From: Anaeramoeba flamelloides
Lineage: Eukaryota; Metamonada; Anaeramoebidae
DNA: 64,000 nucleotides
Reading direction: 5' to 3'
Assembly: GCA_027625915.1 (NCBI GenBank)
Contig: JANTQA010000012.1
Coordinates: 8,702,501 to 8,766,500 of the forward strand
Shown here: one piece after another, positions 1-13,200 of the stretch
Position numbering within the stretch: position 1 is the stretch's first letter
Layout: each line of letters starts with the position of its first letter
Translations under genes and position numbers: made by a program
Notes under the pieces: generated by a model
Databases searched by the model: none
What the model saw: only the letters and a program-made list of their open reading frames with translations
Told to the model about the DNA's origin: nothing

Positions 1-428
1 AAAAGCTATCTAATCGTGAGATTTTGAGGATTTAAACTTTCATGGAGTTGGGATATTTCGATTATAAAGGTGTAGTTTTCTTTGTTTTATTGGCGAGACA
101 GTATTCCCATGAAAGAGTCTTATCCAATTATTTTCAATCATAAACTAATTAACCCTTTACCTTTAAGTTTTCCGATTTTGATCCATTTTTTTTAGTCTTT
201 CCGAAAGTAATATTCTTTTAATTTTATTCTGAAACGAATAACAACTCAAACAAATAGAACAACTTACCCTTCTAAAATTCGTTTTTTAATTTCTTTTTCT
301 GAAAAAAACAAAAAACCTAAAACAAAAAAAAAAAAAAAAAAACAAAAATTAAACAACACAAACCAAAAAAAAAATAATAAAAAAAAAAGCAAAGAGTTAT
401 CTACCTGAAAGAATCATATCTTAAAACA
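1..428 (+). promoter_or_regulatory. 5' flank of the eS19 gene
   Basis: This stretch holds no open frame that I can support. The last 130 bases before the start codon are strongly A-rich with a few C residues. A similar A-rich run precedes the P-loop locus near 34.2 kb, so it probably represents the core promoter and 5' leader style of this genome. No TATA box stands out against the AT-rich background. Confidence 0.3.
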
Positions 429-1224
429 ATGGAATACTTAACAAGAATTTATATGTACGGTGGTGTCTCCGTAAAAGATGTAGAATCATCAAAATTCATT
501 AATGCTTATGCTGAACATTTGAAAAGAGGTGACAAATTCAAAGAACCAAGTTGGGTTGACATTGTTAAAACTGGCTTCACAAAAGAACTTTCTCCATACG
601 ATCGTGATTGGTTTGTTTTTCTGAAAAAAATTTTTTTTTATTTTCCGAAATGCTTTTTTTTTTCTTTTTGTTTTTTTCAAAAATGTTAAAAATGAAAATC
701 TTTATTGTAAAAATAGCTTATAAGAGCCCAAAATGAGTGTTGTTGAATTCCAAAAATTGACACTATTTCAAACTTTATAACTAAAAAAACTTTTTTTTTT
801 TTTTTTTTTAAAATTTCTTGATCGATTTTTTTTCAGGTATTACATTAGAGCTGCCTCTATCCTTAGAAGACTTTATATCAGACCATTTACTGGTGTTGGT
901 GGATTTAAAAAAATTTACTCAAAAAAAAACAAAATTAGAGTCAAACCATCCCACTATAACAAGGGAAGCGGAAAGATCCCAAGATCCATTTTACATCAAT
1001 TCGAAAAAATTGGTATTGTTAAAAAAACCAAAAAAGGAACAAGAAAAGTTACATCTCTTGGAAGAAAAGAAATGGACGCCATTGCTTTAAAGATCCACAA
1101 AGAAACTCAACCAAACAAGAAAGAAGAAATTGATGAAATCGACGAACTTAATGAAATTATTGAAGAAACTAAAGAAACAAAAGAAGAAGAAGAAAAGGAA
1201 AAAGAAGAAGAAAAAGAAAACTAA
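429..1224 (+). CDS. RPS19: 40S ribosomal protein S19 (eS19), two exons
   Basis: Small-subunit ribosomal protein eS19, needed for 40S maturation and head assembly. Exon 1 is 429-610 and exon 2 is 837-1224; the intron 611-836 starts GTTTGT and ends TTTCAG, splitting a Trp codon, and the product is 189 residues. Family landmarks are clear: GGVSVKDV, PSWVDIVKTGFTKELSPYDRDW, then YYIRAASILRRLYIRPFTGVG, KIRVKPSHYNKGSG, and LHQFEKIGIVKK. The usual protein starts close to the VSVKDV motif, so the second ATG at 453 is an alternative start that would remove eight residues. The oddity is the C-terminus: after IALKIHKETQ there are about 38 extra residues, nearly all Glu, Lys, Asp and Ile, which eS19 from other eukaryotes lacks. 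Identity is certain; the exact start is less so. Confidence 0.95.
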
Positions 1225-2508
1225 GTAATATTACAATTCATTAGAGTTGGAAAATCGCTGGGTTATTCTCTTTAGTGTTCTGTTCTTTTTTTTATTTTTT
1301 CTTTTTATTTTTTTATTTTTCCCAGATCTTTTTTACAACAAAAACATTACTTTTTCTTTGATTTACTTTTTTTTTTTTTCATATTTTTTCAATAAACCTT
1401 ACTTTAAAAGATCAAACCAAAAAAAAAAAAAAAAACACTCTATTTTAGGGATTTATTTTCAGAAATAACAGTTCTTAATAGACCTAATTTATTATTTTTG
1501 TTTTTCTTGTTTTTTTTTACTTTTTTTTTTATTATTATTAAAATCAAAATTTTATTCATCCCAAAGTTCAATAAAGAAGCTGAACTCAATCTTTCAAAAA
1601 TTTTCGTTTTTAAAAGGTCTCGTGAAGGCCTTTTTGTGCTTTTTCAGCGAATACGAAGAGAAATAAATTGCAAACTTGTAATAAAAAATATCATTTATTA
1701 ATTGGAAAATAACAGTAATTAAAAATTGATATCAAAAGTTCAATAAGGAAACCAAATTAAATCTCATGACGCATCATTTGTAATTTATTTTGGAAAGATC
1801 TTGGTTTTTTTTTTTCAACTATTAATTCGAAAAAAATATTCTGGAAATAGAAACAAAACTTTTCATTTATAAATTGGACAATTACAGTATTTGAATCTTT
1901 CCAATTTCAAAGCAGGCTAAAAGAGAATTTTCTGGAAAATTTCTTATTGGGGTTCTTAATTAATCTTTGCAAATATTTTTTTTTTTCATTTTTAATCAGC
2001 TCACATTTAATTTACCAAATATTAAGAACTTTGTATAATAGCCGTTTTTCAAATGTAAAGACTATATAAAAAATTTTTACTAAGTTTATATTTTAAAAAA
2101 GTTCGGAATCAAACATTACATGTGAAGTAGATGTTGTAAGTGGAGAAGAAAGCAATTTTATCAAAAAAAGCACTCAATTTTTTTTTTAAATTGAAAACCT
2201 TAAAAAAGTTTTTATTTCTCACAATAAGTAAAAAAAAAACAGTTCATACTTTTTTAAAATAGCAATAAATTCGAAAACTAAAAGTTAAATATTTTTTGAA
2301 ATTTTTAAAAATGTTTTTAATGAAATTATAACTTATCTTGGTATTAATTTCACCATTTAATGATAAACCCACATTATGCGGATTATTGCTCAGTCTTGAA
2401 AGATACACTGATTATTTTAAATAAGAACACATTTTTAATTTCCTATTATGAACGCTCAAGTCAATTTTTTTAAACTTTGTTGAACCTTAGTTTAAATCAA
2501 TTAATATT

Positions 2509-2741
2509 TAAGCCAAATTTCAAAATTACGGGCAAATTTTTTTTTTATAATTTTTTCCTTTTTAGCATTTGTCTTTCAAACAATAAAATGATTACACTCT
2601 ATTTTTATTTATTAATTTATATAGGTTATTATCTCGAAACACTTTAAAATAAATTATTATTCAAAAAAAAAAAAAAAAACAATTAAACAAATTTTTTTTA
2701 GATGAAAAATCTGCCTCCATTTTTGAAATTTAGCTTTCTTA
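2509..2741. mobile_element. MITE-like element, AAGCCAAATTTC family, copy 1
   Basis: One end reads TAAGCCAAATTTCAAAATTA and the other, on the opposite strand, TAAGAAAGCTAAATTTCAAA. Both ends are terminal inverted repeats around an interior of about 190 bases with no coding capacity. The same ends and interior recur in the opposite orientation at 12323-12548 and 21113-21344. Ends beginning TAAGC fit TA-target insertion as in Tc1/mariner, but no transposase is present in the window. Confidence 0.6.
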
Positions 2742-3099
2742 AGTTTGATTTTATTGACTCAAAACTAAATTAAATGAATCCTTTACTATTTATATCAGTT
2801 CACATCCAATGAAATATAGATAATAAAATATAAAAATAAAAAAAAGTTGAAAATATACTTTATACATTTTTAAAACGCCAATTCTTTATTTCATCCTTGT
2901 TTTGGAAAAAAAATCATTTTAACATAATTCGGATTACTGTGTTAATTAATAACTTGGATTAGAAGATTTAAAGTTAGTCACTTCAAAACCCTCTCTTTTG
3001 CTAATGCGAGTTATAATATTAAATCCCTAAATATACATCCACGTTTTAAAAATGCGTGGCAAAATTTTTAAAACCAAATCATAAATAATTAATTATATT

Positions 3100-3590
3100 G
3101 TAGTCAAAAAAATAACGGAAATAAAAAAAATCACAGAGAATATATTTAATTGTTAATATTATGCAAATTATTGTGTAATTGCAACGATTTACAATCAAAT
3201 ATATAAATCTAAGAACCCAACTTTCAAATAATAACTCACCCACTTCTTAGAATGATGATTAATGAAATTACACCTGTTCAGAACACCATCCAATCTATCA
3301 AAAAACAAGAATAAAAATTATCAATTCTCAATACTATAGCAAAACCTCTATAAAATAAATTATTTTACAAAAAAAGTAGATTTACTTTAGTTTATCAAAC
3401 AATAACTTGGTATTCTCTAGAGGTCTTACTTTAATGAACTTTTAGGTAGGTTTATTACTCGGTTCATATAAAAATTGGTTATTTATAAAAAGGATTTGAT
3501 TGTAAATAGTTCCAATTTTACAACAATTTTCATAATATTAACAATTAAATATATTTTTGGTTTTTTCATTTCCCATATTTTTTTTACTAC
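3100..3590. mobile_element. MITE-like element, GTAGTSAAAAAAATA family, copy 1
   Basis: The left end GTAGTCAAAAAAATAACGG and the right end (complement GTAGTAAAAAAAATATGGG) are inverted copies, and the homology runs about 90 bases inward. The 491-base unit aligns along its length with 48214-48692, including the shared interior string AACTCACCCACTTMTTAGAA. No open frame is conserved between the two copies, so this is a non-autonomous DNA element. Confidence 0.7.
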
Positions 3591-3926
3591 TTTAACCATA
3601 AATATAAAACACCAAAAATATTTCAATATAATTTATAAGAGATTTTTTTGAGAAATTTAAACACAAAGAGAACTCTGAATACTTACACCCAATTACAACG
3701 TACTTGAATTTTTGAGGGATCTAACTTGGAAACAATCCCTTAAGAAATAATTAGGATTAAATATCAACCAAAAGATTTTGTTTTGGCGAACATGTTACGC
3801 AAGTCATTGATCAGTTTGTTTGTATTTACAATTCTAAAGATAATCAAAAATAAAAACCAAGTTAGGAATTTATTTTTTTCATTTTTCATTTTATAAGAGA
3901 ACAGTTTAAAATTAAACAGCCACAAA

Positions 3927-6438
3927 ATGTCTTCAAAAGAAATTGAAGTAGATTTAGTATTTGAATACATCCCAAGACTTACCAATTGGAACAAAAAAAA
4001 GCACCTTTTATATTTTTTTTTTTACTTTTTTATCATTGTTTTTACACTCACGCTATGTATTGGCAACCCCCAATTTTCAACTTCAGAAACAGTCACAAAA
4101 ACTTTTGATCCTCAAGAACCAGTAAACGAATTTATTTTGAAGGGCGTCAATCGAAACAATCAATATTTAGAAGGAGAAACCCAATATCACAACAAAGCAG
4201 ATTTTGGCGTAATTGCAAATGTTGGATTACATTTAATGATTTACGGATCAAACCAAGAAGATATTAATAACAACACAAAATGGAACGAAATTAAAACTTA
4301 CTCATTAAACAGATCTGTAGTTTCAACAGTACAATTCTTTTTTTTCAATTTTTTTCTGTTTTGTTTTTTTTTTATTATTTATTCTCTTCCTTTTTAATCT
4401 TTTCTGAATTGATCTTTTAATACTTGATCTTTAAATACGTTTAGGGACTAGAAACATCAGAAACAATAGCTTCACTCTCTTTACCATTCGTTCACTACAG
4501 AAATTATAAAGTACAATTATTATCATATTTTGAGTCTGGATCACAATTCTTTGATTCTGTCAATTTTAAGGTAACTACACGAACCATTCACTACATTTCT
4601 TTTTCCAAAAAAAAAAATGGCTTTCCTTTTCTTTTTATTTTTGCATTTCCCTTTAAACTTTTTTTTAATGATTTGTTCTAAAACCCTCTTTGTTTGTATC
4701 AGATAAAATTCAAATTTGATCCTTTTTTACCTTTTCATTAAATGCCAAAAACAAACCAAAATTGAATTCAAAAGACAATGTCTTTCAAAGAAATACATTT
4801 TTTTAAATATCCGTCAAAAAACTCTGAATTAAACAAGACGAAATAATTTGATTTTACTACACTTACTTGAGACTAAAACTGAGATTTAAATACAACCCCC
4901 TTTTCTTTTTTCTTCATTTAGAACCCCCGCTGAAAAATAAACAAAGACTATGAATCTACATTAACTTTTTCTCAAGTACCGAATCAATGAAAATGAACTA
5001 GTAGTCAAATAATATTTATTTCTTTGCAAATTACCAAAGAAAAAGAAAAAAAGTGAGGACTTTTATATAGATTATCAGAATTAAAACTTTTTTCAAGTTT
5101 TATTGGGCTGTTTTAAAAAAGTGTTTAATAAAAGTTTGTTTATTGGTGTTGCTTTCAAATTATATAATTCGTACATTTGAAGCAGTTTGAAGAATACTTT
5201 ATAACCATTGTGAAAAAAATTTGGTTCAATAAAAAAAAATTGGGTAATTCAAAAATTTGTTTTCGTTTTTTAAATAGTAAATATTAGCAAAATGATTTTT
5301 GATCAAAGTAAAATTTTATGAAAAAATCTTAAATTTAAGAAAAACCAAAGTCACTATCAATTATAATTTTCAAAAGTAATATTAAACCGTTGCATTTTGA
5401 CCTTTTAGAATTGCTGTGGAACTCTAAAAATACACAAAATTTACTTTCAATTGTAAACTTTACTAAAAATAAGAGAAGTATTTAAAAAGAAATATTAAAA
5501 TCTATTAATTCAATAAGATATTTATCATTGTCAATTAACGCAAATTTATCAAGGTTAATCGTAAATATCCTTTTAAATCAAATTGAATCATAAAATCTTC
5601 CAAAAAAGATATTTTTTTAAAAGAGATTGTTTTCCACTAATGGTTTACAATCAAAACTTCAAAATAACCAAATATTAAGATTTCAGTAACCATTTAAATT
5701 CTAAAAATCCACATAGACAAACTTTAATTTAAAATAATTATTCACTTTTGGTCTTCCCAAACAATTACTAACTTGATCTAGCACTATAATCTAATAAAAA
5801 AAAATCAACACTTTTAGTAAAGTTAGCAATTAAAAATTCAATTTTTATATTTTAGCTTTCCAAAGCAATTCGAAAGAGTCAAAATGCAACAATTTAATAT
5901 TACTTTTGAAAATTATAATTGATAGTGACTTTGGTTTTTCTTAAATTTAAGATTTGTTCATAAAATTTTACTTTGATCAAAAATCATTTTGCTAATATTT
6001 ATTATTTAAAAAACGAAAACAAATTTTTGAATTACCCAATTTTTTTTTATTGAACCAAATTTTTTTCACAATGGTAAAACTTTTATTTCACACTTTTGTA
6101 AAACTCTGTTTTTTTAAATAAAAAATTCAAAAAACAAGTTTTAAAAAAGTGAGGACTTTTTCTTTTTTTGAATTTTTTATTTTAAAAAACTGTTGATATT
6201 TTTTTTTTTTAAGACAGATAAAATTAAAACTTTACAAAATAATAAAGTTTGAAAAAGTGAGGACCCTTTTTTATAAAAGCATTTTTTCTGTTTTTTCGGT
6301 TTTAAGAAAAGGAAATAAATAAACATTTTACTGCGAGGTAGAAGTTGTAGTGGGAAGAAAAGCACTTTTAAATTATTTATATTACTCACTTTTTTAAAAC
6401 TTTATTTTTTTGAAAAAGTCTTTATTCTCACATCACAA

Positions 6439-6469
<31 letters not shown>

Positions 6470-9400
6470 TAAAGTCCTTACGTTTTGTTAATAGCTGTAT
6501 TCAAAATAAACGATTTCTATGATAAAAATTTTTTGTTTGAAAATCCAAAACACCAGAAATTCCATTTGCAATATCCATGACAAGATGGTGAATTGAAAAC
6601 TGTCTTAGTTTCTGATCCCTGAAACCTTGGGTAATAAAACAATCTAAACTTAAATTCAAAATTTTTCACACAGCATAAACTTTTCAAGCAATCACAATAA
6701 TACAATTTCATTCTTTTTTGGAAATAATTTTGATTTTATTAAAATATTTAAATCATTTTTTAATCTTTTAGTTTTTGTTTTCATTTTATTTTTTGAATTG
6801 CCGAAGTCTTTTTCGGTCAATTAAAATTGTTTTCAAGATTTGATATTATGGTCAAGTTTACAAATAAAATTAGAAGAGCTCAAATAAAATTAATTGATGG
6901 TATCTAATCATTTGATCGATCAATATTCCTAAATATAATTTTTACAAATTTACCAAATACATTTTTTTCTTTTGCTCACTCCAAATTTTTTGACATACCG
7001 ATAATTTATTGGTATTAATAATTATTTATTTTTTGTTTCGTGAGTATTGTAATTTATAAGCAATTGTTTAGGAATACGTTTTCAGGTGAAAACAATGAAA
7101 TTGTTGATAAAAACGCTCTCTTGGAAGAGTTCAAAAAAAAAAAATTAAATTTACCTACTGAGAATTTCTTTTTCAAAAAATGGTAAATTTTCACAATTAC
7201 AACAATTTTCACAATTTTACCCTTCTTAGTTCCTATAAAATTTGAATTTTACAATTTCATAATCTCCGTTTCAAAATCTATAAAAACAAAAGAATTTCCC
7301 AAGCTGTTCTAAATATTTTTTATAATTACTTTTACAAGTTTGAACTGTTTTCAAATTGAAACTTGTACTTGGAAATCCCTTAAAGTCAATAATTTTTTTT
7401 AAAAAATTTTCATTTGAAATCTATTTTTAAAAATTTATTGTAGGTTGGTCGATTGTAACTTTGAAATTAGTGATTTTTTTTATCCAATTTCTGAAGAATG
7501 AAAATTCTTCTTGAGAAGTGAATGTAAAATAACATAACAACCAAACACCCCTTCAGGGTGGGAACGTAGTCCTTAACATTTCAATTAATCAATGGCTCTA
7601 ATTTGGTATTTCTTCTAGAATTGATTAAATAAGAATTTTGTTTTAAAAAGATGAATTTTGTGGTGTTAAAAATTTTGAATTGGAGTTTAATATTAAATAA
7701 CCTTTCTCACCTAAAATAGAAAATGATTTTATTACCTACACTACAAAAAATGGCTCGTTTTTTTTTTTTTTTTTATTTTATTACTTAAGAGAGGTGATTC
7801 AACAAAATTACCTCCTGTTTGCTGTAAGTTTTTTTTTTAATTTTTGAAATAAACTGAAAATTTATTAAAATTTTCTTTTTATTTCAAAAAGTAAAAAAAA
7901 AACTAGGCACTCTAAGGCACAATACGAAATTTCCGTTAGGTTTTTTTTTAATTTTTGTTTTGATTAGAAAACCAATAGATTATCGAAACAAAAACAAAAA
8001 GTGAAAAAAACCGCCGTTAGCTTTTCTTGAGTTTTCTATTTATAAGGAAAATTGCTTAAATTTTTCGTTAGGTTTTTTTGAGTTTTCTATTTATCTGTGA
8101 AGTCTTCTAGGTTTTTTTGAAGTTTTCTATTTAATTTCTGAAGTGTTCTAGTTTTTTTTTTACTTTTTGAAATAAAAAGAAAATTTATTAAAATTTTCGG
8201 TTTATTTCTAAAAGTAAAAAAAACCTAACGAAAATCTATTGATTTTCAAAATAAATAGAAAACTCAAAAAAACCTAACGAAAATCGATAGATTCTACAAA
8301 TAAAAGAGAAAAACAGAAAACCTCACAGAATAAAAACAGAAAACATCAAGAAAACATAGGCACTCTACGGCACTTTCAGAAACTCTAAAATTGTATTTAA
8401 AGTTTTTTATCCTTAACTATAATTTAGGCAAGATTATAACTCATATGATATCTTTTCTTGAAAAAAATGAAAAGAAGAAAAAATTATTTCTAAACAAAGA
8501 CAAGAAAAAGAGAAAGAAAAAATTGAAATGAAAGAGAGTCAAAATAATAGAAAAAAAGTAAAAACTTGATTGAAAAGTTTTTTTTGTACCCCAAGTGTTG
8601 AGTGGGTTGGTGGTTGTTTCCTTTTATGTCGAATTTTTTTGGATCGCCATCATAGTTTGTTTTAATAAAGAGATCTAAATCTTTGAACAACTATAGATCA
8701 AATGAAATAGGCTACTTTATTTAGTTTTAATTTAGAACTTTATAGATGGGTTGAATCTATAAAGTGCTGTTTTTTTAAGAATAAGATTTGGGTTTTCAAA
8801 ATTTTCTTTTCAGTTACTTTGCTTTTTTTTTTATTTTATTTTTTTTTTATTGCAAGTTTCCCAAATCTTGTTTTGGCAAAATCCCAATACAAGATACCAA
8901 CTCGACAGCAAAAACCCAGTCCAGGTAACGGCTTTACAGATTGTACCGAAAGTTCAATTCAGCTCACTTTGGTGGGTTTCAGATCGCATTTGTTGGATTC
9001 AGTTCTCTACAGTTGCATCAGTCCAGCTCAATTCATTTTAGATCTGATCATTAACAAGTTTGGTTAGGTTAGTCATGACCAAGTCCACCAATTCTTATAA
9101 TGATTTTTTATTCTCTTTTAAGTGCACCCCCCCCCCCCAAACACCCCAAAAAACAAAAAGAGGGGGAACCTAAGTAACCGAATGAACCCAAAAACAACTT
9201 AAACAAATAAATTTGAAAAAGGTAAAAAGTATAAAAAATCTAAATGGCTGAGTTTTATAAAGTTTTGAGATTTTAAAGAGATAGGATAAGAAACTGAATT
9301 AGTTAGATGAATCTTCAACCTGATTTGTCATTATTTTTTAAAATTTGAAAAAAATTACAATGTGAAATTATATATTTCGCTTGGGACAAGTATATGTGTG

Positions 9401-10243
9401 ATTTTTGAAAACAATTCATCAGTTTTGTAAATAAATAATACTCAACCCAACTTTATTATTCAAATCTATTATTAAAAAACCAAAAAAAAAAAAAAAAACC
9501 AAATAAAATAAAATAGTTTACTTATGCTACAAAAACATTATTAGCGTACCAGCTTTCTTTTAGAGGATCGGTGATTGTAATTTTATGTTTGGCACTATTT
9601 TTCTATACAAGAATGATGAAAGGAATAGATTTTTCTCAATTGAAATTCAATCAAAGGATTATTTGTTATTTATTAATTGTTTGTTTATTAATGGACAACC
9701 CACTTTTTGCTCTTGAGCATTTAGTTGATTCATCATTTTTAAGATTTTTGGATAGAATTCTTTTTGCCTTTTTTTTTGTATTTCTATGGGGATGGTGGCT
9801 TTTTACAATCGATGTCTATTTAAAGGTAAGTTGAAATTAGTTATTTTTTTCTTTTATTTTTTTATCTTATTTGTATCTTTTTATCTTTTATTGTGTAATG
9901 GAAAACTAAATAAAATATTTTGATTTGATCGTCTGCACAAAAATCAGGAATGCATTATAATTAAAACTATTTTTGAGCATTTATTTCATACTATTTGATT
10001 CATGTTAAACAAATACATGTATGCGTATTTTTAATTTTACATTGCCATTAACACCTTTTAAAGTCAACCAAAATATTTTTAAAAGCGACAATTTCTTTGA
10101 AAACAATTAATGATTGTAAAATGTTTTAATACTTGAAAATATAATCAAATTTTATACAAGCAATAAAATAATAAAATTTTAAATTGTATTATTAAAAAAT
10201 AAAAATTACATTCAAATTGATTCTGAGATATTCACAAATCATT

Positions 10244-10285
<42 letters not shown>

Positions 10286-13200
10286 TTTCCAATCCACTTA
10301 AATTGTTAAAAAGGAATATTATTATTATTATTATTATTATTTTTAAATTCATCAAAAAAAATTGAAATCAAAAACAATTAAAATCAAAAAAATTTAATTA
10401 AACTAAACTATTTTTCAAAAATTTTGACTCACTTTATAATATTATTAAAAGTTATTTTGAGAATTTTCAATAAAATTCTAGAATAAAAATCAATATTCAA
10501 TTTTTAGATCAGAATCATTTTTTCTCATTTCTTCATATTTTTCTGTTTCTTTTTTTTTTTCGATTTCTTTTTTCTCGTTTTTTTGTTTCACTTTTTTTTA
10601 ATAAGAAAATCAAGTTGGCAAAAAAAAAAGATCTTAGAAAAGACCAATAATCACTCACCAAAATTTTTCAACTATGTAATGTTTTTTAAAATTCACATAT
10701 TTATTAATAAAAAATCTTCTTGTTAGCCTTTTTTTCAGTCAAAGTTCAGTAATAGAATTTTCGTAATGCTCATTTCAAAAATTTTGATTCACTTTTTTTT
10801 GGGTTTTGACTTTTATTTTTGATAATTTTTAAAATATCAGGTTTTTTATATTTTTAGAATAATTAAATAGAAAATTATTAATAAGATTTAATTATTAGTT
10901 GTTCTTGAACACAAAAGAATATTTATTATTTTTTTTCATAATTTATTATTTCAAGTGAGTCACAATTTTTTAAAATAAAGTTTGAATTTCAAAAATTTTA
11001 AGCCATTTCTTTTTTTGTATATTTCAATCAAAACCCAAAACTAAATTGATATTTATTCATAGTCCTTTTTTTTTTTTTTTGTTCAATTTTAAAACGGAAT
11101 TTAGAAATTAAATTTTAATTTTCTTCCAAAAATTTAAAAGTATACTAGTTTCAATAATATAGTTTTCCCAAACAAAATAACAAGAACCAGCTAATTATCA
11201 TTAGTTGATTCATCATAAAAGTATACAGCAAAATCAACCATATCATGGAATTTTTTATTTTTTTTTTCAAGTTTTAAATGTTAATTTTACTACTTGACAC
11301 TTCTGTAATCAACAAAATTCCCAAAATACCAATTTTTTTTTCCAAGGATTCATTTTTAAACCTATTTGAGGATTCTTTCTGTTCAATACTTGTAAAAAAA
11401 TATATGTACCAAAAGGTTTTTCTTTTAAATTTATTTTTTTTTTCAGAGATCAAAGATTTTTATCTATTCACTTAAATCAAATCTTCTTAACCTTCCCAAA
11501 ACAAAAATTGATATTAATTTTCTTTTTTTACAAAAAACAAGTGATTTTGGTTAAAACTTTTTTTTGTAAAAAGTATGAAAAAGCTTGATTTTTTCCCCTA
11601 TTAAAACTCTTACTGAAAAATTAATTTATTTTCAAATCACAGAAATCACTGAAAGCTAAAATATTTTAGTTTATGATGATTTCAAAGTTTATCCTTTTTC
11701 AAACATCTGGTATAACTCATTTAGAATTGGTAAAATCACCAAAATGACTGAATTGTCTTATGAGAAATAAAAATCAAAAAGTGATCAAAATTTGAGATTC
11801 ATCTTTCTGTGATTTCTGTGATTTCTGTGATTTGCCTTTTTAAAAAGTATTTAAAATATTCTGAATTCTTTTAAACTATTAGAAGGATCGATCTTCAAAG
11901 CCCTTCTTTCAGTTTTTTTTTTTTATTTTGTTTTAAAGATTCTTTTGTTAATGTAAGCAAACTTGTTAAAAGAAAAACAAATTTTTTTTTTGTTTTTAAA
12001 AAATATGTTTTTTTCTTTTCGAACCTGTAAACTTTTTGAAATACTTTAAAGTTTTGAAGATCTTAAAAGCTTTATCAAATTTAATGTTCTAAATTCAAAC
12101 TAATTTATGAAGGGATTTTATTTGATTTCCTCTGAAAAGTAGAATTAAAATTTCCAATACAATTTCTCATAAATTTTAGAACATGAAGTAGATGGTAATT
12201 ATCGAAGATTTCAAAAAAAGAATCCTAGATCTTACATATTTTTTTTTTTTTTTTGAAACCTGAAAATACAAAATTTGTTTTTTCTCATCTTTTTTTTCTT
12301 TGACTGAAGCCCCTTTGGGATATAAGCTAAATTTCAAAAATAGGGGCAGATTTTATCATCTGAAAAAAATTTGTTTAATTATTTTTTTTTTTGTTTAATA
12401 ATGTATTTTACGAAAGTATTTAGGGATAATAACCAATATAGATTAATAAATATAAATATAGTGTAATCATTTTATTTTTTGAAAGACAAATGAAACAAGA
12501 AAATAATAATAATAAAAAAGTTTGCCCATAATTTTGAAATTTGGCTTACACCTACATTTATTATCTGTTGGCTTTTTGATGTAAGTTAACTAAAAAGATG
12601 GAATTTATTGAAGAATTTGAATATGAGATTCAATTAAAATTTTAATATTGAAAGAACAAGTTCTAAAATGGAAAAGTAACATATTTTAAATTGATTATAT
12701 CCAAAATTGAAATCTTGTTAGCTCAAATATAATCTAACTTGGGGTTATTTTCTGAATTTTTTTTAATTCAACTGAGACTTTTCTTTTAATACTAATATCA
12801 AACATAAAATATTTAATTTTCATAATTTTTACAAAAAAAATTGTAATGTATAGTTGATGGGTGTTGAGATTTTTTAAAAATGTTGAAAAAGTCTATTTTT
12901 TTCCAAAATGATTCAATCATGACCGGAATTAAATATAATACATAATAATTCAAAATAAACTTTTTTATTATTGGAATAAAAATAATTATGTAATTCCAAA
13001 AAAAAAAAAAAAAATGATAAAAAAGTATTTAATATAATTCTTAAATTTTTTGAAAAAAGATAATTAATTTAACAGAAAATATTTCCAAAAAAGTGGAGCA
13101 TTTTTTTTTACATTTCATAAAAAATCGTTTTTGTTAGCGAATTTATTCATTAATGGAAAATACCAAATTAAGTGAAATATTAATACTGATTGAATCAACT

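Larger units (their letters stand above)
1225..3926. other. intergenic, AT-rich, with two MITE-like elements
   Basis: No gene is supported here. The stretch carries MITE-like copies at 2509-2741 and 3100-3590. A segment at about 2090-2240 resembles 6300-6440 (both contain a GAAGTAGATGTTGTAAGTGG-like string followed by a T-rich run and TTCTCACA). Short open frames near 1250-1700 are homopolymer-driven and have no coding character. Confidence 0.4.
4571..9516 (+). other. intron 2 of the TMEM181-like gene, 4.9 kb, full of repeats
   Basis: The stretch starts GTAACT and ends AAAATAG. It contains mariner-type MITE ends with the string AAAAAGTGAGGACTTTT (about 5049, 6143 and 6254), a long foldback at 5204-6076, a hairpin-array repeat at 7790-8690 and a run of C near 9127. 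Other introns here are 116 to 1126 bases, so this one seems enlarged by insertion. An additional small exon inside it cannot be excluded, but the phase-0 join of exons 2 and 3 needs none. Confidence 0.55.

Noticed and set aside
6517-6711. Cys-rich minus-strand frame (CDCLKSLCCVKN, SPSCHGYCKWNFWCFGF) inside intron 2
   Set aside because: The Cys spacing fits no known zinc or disulfide motif, and there is no supporting splice structure; kept only as a curiosity.
8490-8690. Minus-strand frame in the tail of hairpin-array copy 1 (NYDGDPKKFDIKGNNHQP)
   Set aside because: The copy at 23.5-23.8 kb gives only a partly similar peptide with different indels, so protein-level conservation is not shown.
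9127-9137. A run of about 11 C residues
   Set aside because: Unusual in this composition, but isolated and without flanking structure; likely slippage or a sequencing artefact.
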